Translations under genes and position numbers: made by a program
Origin: a virus
Strand: one strand, 5' to 3'
Length of the DNA: 64,000 nucleotides
IMG/VR virus record: IMGVR_UViG_3300031884_000002
Location: 289,773 to 353,772 of that record
The notes under the pieces: model-generated
The model's database searches: none
Seen by the model: only the letters and a program-made list of their open reading frames with translations
What the model was told of the DNA's origin: nothing
In this document: positions 59,294-64,000 of the stretch, piece after piece
Layout of the letters: each line of letters begins with the position of its first letter
How positions within the stretch are numbered: the first letter of the stretch is position 1

Positions 59294-59408
59294 ATTAAAA
59301 AAATGTTTCAGGATTTCACATATCGATAAATAAACCGCCCATTGCGATTTAATTATCAGTTCCGGCTGCGCTGCCGTCTATCTGTATCATCTTAATATAA
59401 TTTACTAC

Positions 59409-59477
59409 ATTATTCGTGCGGAATCGAACCGTGCCTTTCCCTGCAACGGGAACGTTCTTCCATTGAACTATATACAA
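59409..59477 (-). tRNA. tRNA-like gene, possibly Ala(TGC), decayed
   Basis: D-stem GTTC/GAAC and T-loop TTCGATT are good. The anticodon arm is TTCCC-GTTGCA-GGGAA with a six-base loop, and the acceptor TTGTATA/CGAATAA pairs poorly. No CCA. Confidence 0.45.
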
Positions 59478-59610
59478 ACACCTTCGATTATATTAAGATT
59501 AAATTGGAGGACTTTTATTTATACTTGATATGTCCATTCAAGTTTTACCATCGGTAAATAAACCATAAAACAACAGGTCTTATGAATATGATGATAAATT
59601 ATTAAAAAGG

Positions 59611-59695
59611 CGAGTGAGGTTGGATTTGAACCAACATGTTCCGAGCCTTATCATAGGCTGAGCTACCAAATGCACTTTATCGGTCACTTTCACTC
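59611..59695 (-). tRNA. tRNA-like gene with enlarged D-region, possibly Ile(GAT)
   Basis: Acceptor GAGTGAA/CTCACTC and T-arm GTTGG-TTCAAAT-CCAAC are near-perfect. A D-arm GTGC-ATTTGGTA-GCTC is present but about 14 nt too far from the acceptor. The anticodon arm AGCCT-ATGATA-AGGCT has a six-base loop. CCT, not CCA, follows the discriminator. Confidence 0.55.
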
Positions 59696-59712
59696 ATTAG
59701 GCTGTAAATCTT

Positions 59713-60636
59713 CTAATTTCCATAATATTCTATAAACTTGTCTATTTTTTCTTTCATCAACTTCTTACCATCATCGGTATTTATTGTATTCCACTCTATT
59801 CTATAGACTTTCCAGCCATTGTCAAGTAAATATTTATCTTTCTCCGCATCTTTTAACATTCTATCGGGATACTTATGTTGTTTACCATCAATTTCTAATG
59901 CTATTTTTTTATTTTCAATAGCAAAATCTATATAATATTTACCACATCGTTCATCGTGTTTATAGTCAATGTTATTATTTTTTAATACAGTCATAAAAAA
60001 TAATTCAGCATACGAAGGATTGGAGCGAGGTTTCCATCCTTTATGTGTTCCATTTGCTACTAAAATTTTATTGGCATCACTTAACCTTTTTCTGTATTCT
60101 AAATTATTTATTCTATCTTTGGCAGAGCATTTATTAGAACAATATTTTGAATCAACTCTACAAGGATAATATTTATTACTACAAAATTTACAATTATATT
60201 CTAATTTATGTCTAATTGTTTTTACTTTTGTTGATTTTATTTGAGGAATGTGTCCTATTGATAAATTATACTTTTTAATAGCGTCTGATTGTTTTTTCTT
60301 ACTTGCTTCTGTATATCGAATACTCTTAAAATGTGTATTGCTACATTTAGTAGAACAAGTAGATGTTTCTCGTGGATGTCCTTGTTGAGTATTAAATATA
60401 GTTTTACATATCGGACATTCTTTTTCAATCCACGGATATTTTATAGGATGTGACTTTATACCAAAATGAGAAATATCTAAATCATATTCAGATATATATT
60501 TTTTAATTGTATTTCGTGATTTTCCATTATCATTAAAATTATATTTTCTACATATATCTCCAGTTCCATTACTTATGGAAACTGTTGTTTTGAAATGTTC
60601 TATATTTTCCTGTATTTTTTCGTCTATTATACTCAT
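59713..60636 (-). CDS. Zinc-finger/Vsr-like homing endonuclease
   Basis: The 307-residue protein has an N-terminal DNA-binding region with Cys pairs (CPICKT, CSTKCSNTH, CKFCSN, CSNKCS). The C-terminal PD-(D/E)XK/DUF559-like core is SYAELFFMTVLKNNNIDY, KYYIDFAIENKKIALEIDGK and QHKYPDR, then GWKVYRIEW. A TATTTATA element is 6 nt upstream of the ATG. It lies 17 nt from a degenerate tRNA-like gene, so it may be involved in tRNA-region mobility. Confidence 0.8.
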   Translation of the reverse strand: MSIIDEKIQENIEHFKTTVSISNGTGDICRKYNFNDNGKSRNTIKKYISEYDLDISHFGIKSHPIKYPWIEKECPICKTIFNTQQGHPRETSTCSTKCSNTHFKSIRYTEASKKKQSDAIKKYNLSIGHIPQIKSTKVKTIRHKLEYNCKFCSNKYYPCRVDSKYCSNKCSAKDRINNLEYRKRLSDANKILVANGTHKGWKPRSNPSYAELFFMTVLKNNNIDYKHDERCGKYYIDFAIENKKIALEIDGKQHKYPDRMLKDAEKDKYLLDNGWKVYRIEWNTINTDDGKKLMKEKIDKFIEYYGN

Positions 60637-60642
60637 ATACAG

Positions 60643-60650
60643 TATAAATA
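60643..60650 (-). promoter_or_regulatory. TATTTATA element of the 307-aa endonuclease gene
   Basis: Sense-strand TATTTATA, 6 nt before the ATG at 60636. Confidence 0.5.
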
Positions 60651-60704
60651 TAAACGATTTTAGGAAAAGTCGGATAAAAATGATTTGAACTACAAGTTTC
60701 TCTG

Positions 60705-60776
60705 TCGGTGGTGAGAATTTCGAAATCTCGGCCTCTAAATCCCAAATTTAGCGTTCTTCCTCTGAACTAACCACCG
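60705..60776 (-). tRNA. tRNA-Pro(TGG)
   Basis: Acceptor CGGTGGT/ACCACCG, D-stem GTTC/GAAC, anticodon arm CTAAA-TTTGGGA-TTTAG, T-loop TTCGAAA, discriminator A. CCA is not encoded. Confidence 0.85.
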
Positions 60777-60786
60777 TTGAAAACTA

Positions 60787-60873
60787 TTAAAGTGTTACAT
60801 TCTCAGTGTAAAGAGCCATTGCTATGTTGACCGAGTTCACTCGTTCTCTGATATATAAATATCTTTCACTTTA
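60787..60873 (-). tRNA. Class II-length tRNA-like gene, anticodon not resolved
   Basis: Acceptor TAAAGTG/CACTTTA and T-stem TTACA/TGTAA (loop CTGAGAA) are perfect, and AGC/GCT fits a variable arm. The only hairpin where the anticodon should be is CGAG-TGAA-CTCG. At 87 nt it has Ser/Leu length. Probably decayed. Confidence 0.4.
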
Positions 60874-60879
60874 AAAAAT

Positions 60880-61110
60880 TATACTACAAGAAGCCGCCAT
60901 TCTCTTTCAAAGAGTGTCAAAGCAGGGTTTATCCCCGAGTAGTCTCTTCCGAAACTTTACTTTCTTGTTAGCGTAAATAACTTATTATTAAAAGGACAAC
61001 TATTAATAATAAATAAAGGTACATTACTGCCCTTTGAACGATCCTTACTGGTGCGCTTTGTCCGATTGACATGCACATCAATCAAGCGTTAAGGATACAT
61101 TATAAATTAT
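60880..61110. other. Non-coding stretch with two structured elements
   Basis: 60893-60970 has ACAAGAA/TTCTTGT ends and CTCTT/AAGAG and GGG/CCC hairpins, tRNA-like in size but not in fold. 61038-61096 forms a long irregular hairpin with ATCCTTA/TAAGGAT outer arms and GATTG/CAATC inner arms. No ORF is seen in this stretch. One or both may be processed RNAs or terminators. Confidence 0.4.
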
Positions 61111-61113
61111 CTA

Positions 61114-61302
61114 TTAAACTTTACTTAAAATAGTAGTAAGTTCTTCTTTATGAGTTACCATCCATTCAGCAATTGTTTTAAGATCTTCGTCATATTGTTT
61201 TGATTTTGGTAATAATGACGTTTCATAATCTGGTTCGTTTAAAAAAACAGTGGAACTCATCAAGGTATATAATTTTTTAGTATTTTTATTTAATTTTTTC
61301 AT
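61114..61302 (-). CDS. Small protein, unknown
   Basis: The 62-residue protein starts MKKLNKNTKKLYTLMSSTVF and is helical toward the C-terminus. No motif. It is flanked on the 5' side by about 50 nt without a feature. Confidence 0.45.
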   Translation of the reverse strand: MKKLNKNTKKLYTLMSSTVFLNEPDYETSLLPKSKQYDEDLKTIAEWMVTHKEELTTILSKV

Positions 61303-61354
61303 AGGTGATTATCATATCAGAATGTCACTATATTGTCAATATTTTTGGTATAAA

Positions 61355-61555
61355 TTATTTATTGTAATATGTTCTCACGCACCAAATTCCGATTTCAGAA
61401 ACCATCCAATCACATTTTATACATTTATACATATCACCTGATGAATCACGTTCATGTCCTGATGATATAAATTCAACTTCATTACCACACACTGGACATT
61501 CATGTGAATATCCACTATCCAAATATTTTTTAATCAATATATCTTCATTTGACAT
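61355..61555 (-). CDS. Small zinc-ribbon protein (Lar/Com-like size)
   Basis: The 66-residue protein has CPVCGNEVE and YKCIKCDWMV, a four-Cys zinc ribbon of the kind seen in restriction-alleviation (Lar) and Com-type phage proteins. It ends VSEIGIWCVRTYYNK. Anti-restriction function is possible but not demonstrated by sequence. Confidence 0.55.
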   Translation of the reverse strand: MSNEDILIKKYLDSGYSHECPVCGNEVEFISSGHERDSSGDMYKCIKCDWMVSEIGIWCVRTYYNK

Positions 61556-61567
61556 ATGAAAACTATA

Positions 61568-62377
61568 TCACTGAGGAATTAAATTATTTATTGTTTCTTT
61601 AATATATGGTAATAATCCCCATACTAAGTTTATATTGTTTTCTTTTATAACTTGATTCATTTTATATTCATCAAGTGTAATTTTATATTTATTTTTTGGA
61701 TCTAAGTATAGATTGTATTTTGGTAAATAAAAATCTGGGTAATATCTTCTTTTTGTTCCGGTTTCATCAGTCCACCAGAACATATGATTTTTTCTACTTC
61801 GTTCCCAAATTATATTTTTATCATCCATTAATTTAGCAACTTCAACTTCCCAAGAAGAATCCATCCAAATATCTTTATATTTTATTTTTTTATAATTAGT
61901 GGAGCCGCCACAATTAGGATTAAATGTTGAGTTTTTTCGTAATAATTCTCTAAAACATTTATCCGAACAAGTTTTTTTAGGGTTCCAAGTTTCTATATTG
62001 AATATTACGTTACACATTTTACATTTTCTATTTTCAACTGTAATGTGTTTTTTTATTGGGTTATTTTTATAATATAGTTTTAATGTTTTTGATATATTAG
62101 TATAATTTACAAACGACTGTGATTGTTTTTTGGCACAATCTAACGAACAACATTTACGTGCCTTTTTATGAGTTGTAGTTAAAAATAATTTTTTACAAAA
62201 TAAACAATTTGATACTATCTCTTTACATTTTATTCTTCCATCGGAAGTATATTTACTACTACAATTAAGATTACAATAGAAAAATATTCGTCCTTTTCTA
62301 AGTTGTCTATTGTATTCATTCGTAGGTTTATTAAATGTTATTCCACATCCACTACATTTCAATTCTATTGTTCTCAT
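61568..62377 (-). CDS. Zinc-finger PD-(D/E)XK homing endonuclease
   Basis: The 269-residue protein has five Cys-pair zinc modules (CSGCGITF, CNLNCS, CLFCKKLF, CSLDCA, CKMCNVIF plus CSDKCF). The nuclease core is SWEVEVAKLMDDKNIIWE, RRYYPDFYLPKYNLYLD and PKNKY, the E-x-D-xnK order of restriction-type homing enzymes. It ends with NLVWGLLPYIK. A TATTTATA element is 4 nt upstream of its ATG. It sits beside tRNA-Ala. Confidence 0.78.
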   Translation of the reverse strand: MRTIELKCSGCGITFNKPTNEYNRQLRKGRIFFYCNLNCSSKYTSDGRIKCKEIVSNCLFCKKLFLTTTHKKARKCCSLDCAKKQSQSFVNYTNISKTLKLYYKNNPIKKHITVENRKCKMCNVIFNIETWNPKKTCSDKCFRELLRKNSTFNPNCGGSTNYKKIKYKDIWMDSSWEVEVAKLMDDKNIIWERSRKNHMFWWTDETGTKRRYYPDFYLPKYNLYLDPKNKYKITLDEYKMNQVIKENNINLVWGLLPYIKETINNLIPQ

Positions 62378-62381
62378 ACAT

Positions 62382-62389
62382 TATAAATA
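62382..62389 (-). promoter_or_regulatory. TATTTATA element of the 269-aa endonuclease gene
   Basis: Sense-strand TATTTATA, 4 nt before the ATG at 62377. Confidence 0.5.
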
Positions 62390-62431
62390 TAAGTGTGGAG
62401 ACAAAAAAGCGTGGAAATGTGAACTTTCAGG

Positions 62432-62505
62432 TGGAGCATTCGGGACTTGAACCCGACTTATTTCAGTTTGCAGAACTGATGCCATACCAACTAGGCGAAT
62501 GCCCC
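62432..62505 (-). tRNA. tRNA-Ala(TGC) with C at position 33
   Basis: Acceptor GGGGCAT/ATGCTCC, D-stem GCCT/TGGC, anticodon arm TCAGT-TCTGCAA-ACTGA, T-arm GTCGG-GTTCAAG-type loop, discriminator A. The loop has C33, and CCT instead of CCA follows. A Cys (GCA) reading would need a six-base loop. Confidence 0.7.
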
Positions 62506-62657
62506 ATTTATAAAAACTTTTATTAAATATTTCAATGTCACCTATTCTACTATACGTTATTTAAAAGTGGTTTCCCACGATGATTGTGATAAAAGATATC
62601 TTATTATCCACCATACACATTTTGTCCACCCTCGTCAGGGGATATATTTAATAAAAT

Positions 62658-62730
62658 TGGCGGGACCGAATGGATTTTAACCATTATCTCCGGTTGGATA
62701 CCGGCGTAATAACATTTATACCACAGTCCC
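62658..62730 (-). tRNA. tRNA with ambiguous anticodon: Trp(CCA) or Gly(TCC)
   Basis: Acceptor GGGACTG/CGGTCCC, D-stem GTA/TAC, discriminator G, encoded CCA. The anticodon arm is CCGGT-ATCCA-ACCGG with only five loop bases (CCA after T33), or CCGG-TATCCAA-CCGG (TCC with A33). Discriminator G and the CCGGT stem favour Trp. The T-loop is TTAAAAT. Confidence 0.65.
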
Positions 62731-62832
62731 TTAATTAAAAAACGTGTTAGGCTAGTGATTTACATTATCACATTTACAATTCTCAGTTTGGTTCAACCTA
62801 ACAACAAAGGGTTCTTAAAAACCCTTCTAAAT

Positions 62833-62907
62833 TGGAGCACATGGAGAATTTTGAAATCTCGACCTTTGCATTGGAAGTGCAATACTCTGCCTCTGAGTTA
62901 CATGTGC
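62833..62907 (-). tRNA. tRNA-Gly(TCC)
   Basis: Acceptor GCACATG/CATGTGC, D-stem ACTC/GAGT, anticodon arm TTGCA-CTTCCAA-TGCAA, T-loop TTCAAAA, discriminator T, encoded CCA. Confidence 0.88.
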
Positions 62908-62983
62908 AAATAAATTGGCCTAACTTTACACATTTAAGTGTCTTACTGCTTCATATATTTCTATATAAGGTCAGGTTAATCAT

Positions 62984-63058
62984 TGGTGAGTTCTATCGGT
63001 ACTGCCCCGATTTCTGAAGGGTAAGAGCCTACTGCATCGCTTTTTATGCTTAGAACCC
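62984..63058 (-). tRNA. tRNA-Lys(CTT)
   Basis: Acceptor GGGTTCT/AGAACTC, D-stem GCAT/ATGC, anticodon arm GTAGG-CTCTTAC-CCTTC with one mismatch, T-stem ATCGG/CCGAT, discriminator A, encoded CCA. The T-loop is GGCAGTA, another non-consensus loop. Confidence 0.75.
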
Positions 63059-63132
63059 ATTTAAAATAATAGTTTCCGTTTTGATACTTTCGGGGAAGAC
63101 GTTTATCTATCAAACAAACTTCCTATATTTAT

Positions 63133-64000
63133 TTATTTATTTAAAAATGTTAACCATTCTCGTTTAGCATCTTCATTTGATTTATTTAATAATTGTAAGT
63201 TTTGTTTATTTAACTTTGCAATTTCAGAATTGTTCAAACATAGATACATAGATTTATTAACTTCATCGGGATATGATATGTTAACGGTTGATTTTTTGTT
63301 AATAAAATTGATTTCTTCTGATACTATTATAGGTATGCCGCAATAAACAAAATCAGCGGCAACAATGCAATAGGTTTCAGTAAATGATAACTGCATACCA
63401 AAATCCATCTGTTTTACTAATTGAAGAAAATCATCATGTGGCATCCATCCATGTTCTACTAATTTATGTCTGGTATTTTGAAACAGACTTTTTAGATTTT
63501 TAAGAAGTGGTATTCCTTCTCCAGTTTCGTGTTCAGTTACATTTATATGAAAATATAAAGTTTTTCCAATTTCATTGGCAACGTTAATTGCCCAGATTGC
63601 TTGTTGAACGTGATTTTTTAATATTCTTAATGCTCCAAATGAACCTACATTTAATATATTTTTACCGGTTATTGCATCAATATCGGATTTGGCATTTATG
63701 TTAACAAAATATTCATCATTTAATTTATACATATTAGGAGTATAAATTACATATTTATATAAATCTGATAATTCATCATAAACCTGTTTATTATTACATG
63801 CAATTGAAATTTTAATTCCTTGTTTTCTTAAATCCATATATTCATTCAACCATTGAAATGATATTCCTTCAGTTGCCAAAAATGGAATCATACTATGTAA
63901 TCTAACATACCAATTTACATTCGGATGTAATTTGGATAATTCTTTAAATTTTTAAGGTACTACCCATAATGCTTCAATAAAGCAATGAGTTGGTTTATAA
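63133..64000 (-). pseudogene. GT-B glycosyltransferase interrupted by an in-frame stop, 5' end outside window
   Basis: The frame after ATG 63891 (252 aa) is a GT4-like C-terminal domain: NVGSFGALRILKNHV, HGWMPHDDFLQLVKQMDF and the donor-site-like ETYCIVAADFVYCGIPIIVS. Reading further upstream in the same frame gives sensible coding sequence (KELSKLHPNVNWYVRLHS, before it YKPTHCFIEALWVVP) broken only by a TAA at 63952-63954. A Glu codon changed to TAA would explain it. The 5' part continues past the window. The gene may be dead, or the 252-aa part may be expressed from the internal ATG. Confidence 0.65.

Noticed and set aside
62560-62650. Minus-strand CCCCTGACGAGGG followed by GTGGGAAACCAC, resembling a hammerhead ribozyme core (CUGANGA ... 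GAAA)
   Set aside because: The needed stem II pairing before GAAA is absent, and both motifs are explained by simple local hairpins (CCCT/AGGG and GTGG/CCAC).
1-64000. CRISPR array or alternative genetic code
   Set aside because: No regularly spaced direct repeats were seen, and TAA, TAG and TGA all end credible genes.

Overview
The window is a stretch of a large, AT-rich, T4-like tailed phage (myovirus type) genome. The evidence is a contiguous head-packaging and baseplate block: large terminase, portal, S78/U9-type prohead protease, gp25-like, gp6/J-like and gp5-like baseplate proteins. It also has an Mre11-Rad50 (gp47/gp46-like) protein, a DnaG-type primase, PhoH, and a gene that looks like a gp55-type late sigma factor. 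Almost everything is on the minus strand. Several accessory genes (DUF1559-type pseudopilin, fibronectin-III secreted protein, aromatic/His-rich lipoprotein, dockerin and InlB-like repeats) are of the kind common in the Verrucomicrobiota/Lentisphaerota/Planctomycetota group, so a PVC-group host is the best guess. That host assignment is inference.

Layout. 1-12 kb: head morphogenesis and packaging (protease, putative scaffold/core proteins, portal carrying two inteins, terminase), broken up by free-standing homing endonucleases and one endonuclease remnant. 12-17.5 kb: phosphoribosyltransferase-like protein on the + strand, a fused Mre11-Rad50 nuclease/ATPase, a small membrane protein and a primase. 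18-43 kb: virion surface and baseplate genes rich in Ser/Thr/Asn/Gly, then the sigma-like gene, tail-fibre-like proteins and PhoH with an intein inserted in its Walker A motif. 43.1-44.5 kb: a TnpB-only IS200/IS605-type element with hairpin ends. 44.6-64 kb: an accessory region of many very small genes, NUDIX hydrolase, TrpC-like protein, papain-like protease, pseudopilin, lipoprotein, HNH and Vsr-like homing endonucleases, and about 30 tRNA or tRNA-like genes, all on the minus strand. The window ends inside a glycosyltransferase gene interrupted by an in-frame stop.

How it works together. The head/baseplate blocks are compact operons with overlapping stops and starts. An 8-bp element, TATTTATA in the sense orientation (the reverse complement of the T4 late promoter TATAAATA), lies 3-6 nt upstream of the ATG of at least twelve genes on both strands, including operon heads and homing endonucleases. 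With the gp55-like gene present it is a good promoter candidate. Its closeness to the ATG, the general lack of clear Shine-Dalgarno sequences, and several ORFs starting within a few bases of a tRNA CCA end together suggest very short or absent mRNA leaders. The tRNA set is unusual: Arg-anticodon tRNAs with long variable arms, non-consensus T-loops, shortened anticodon loops, and protein genes that run into or out of tRNA sequence.
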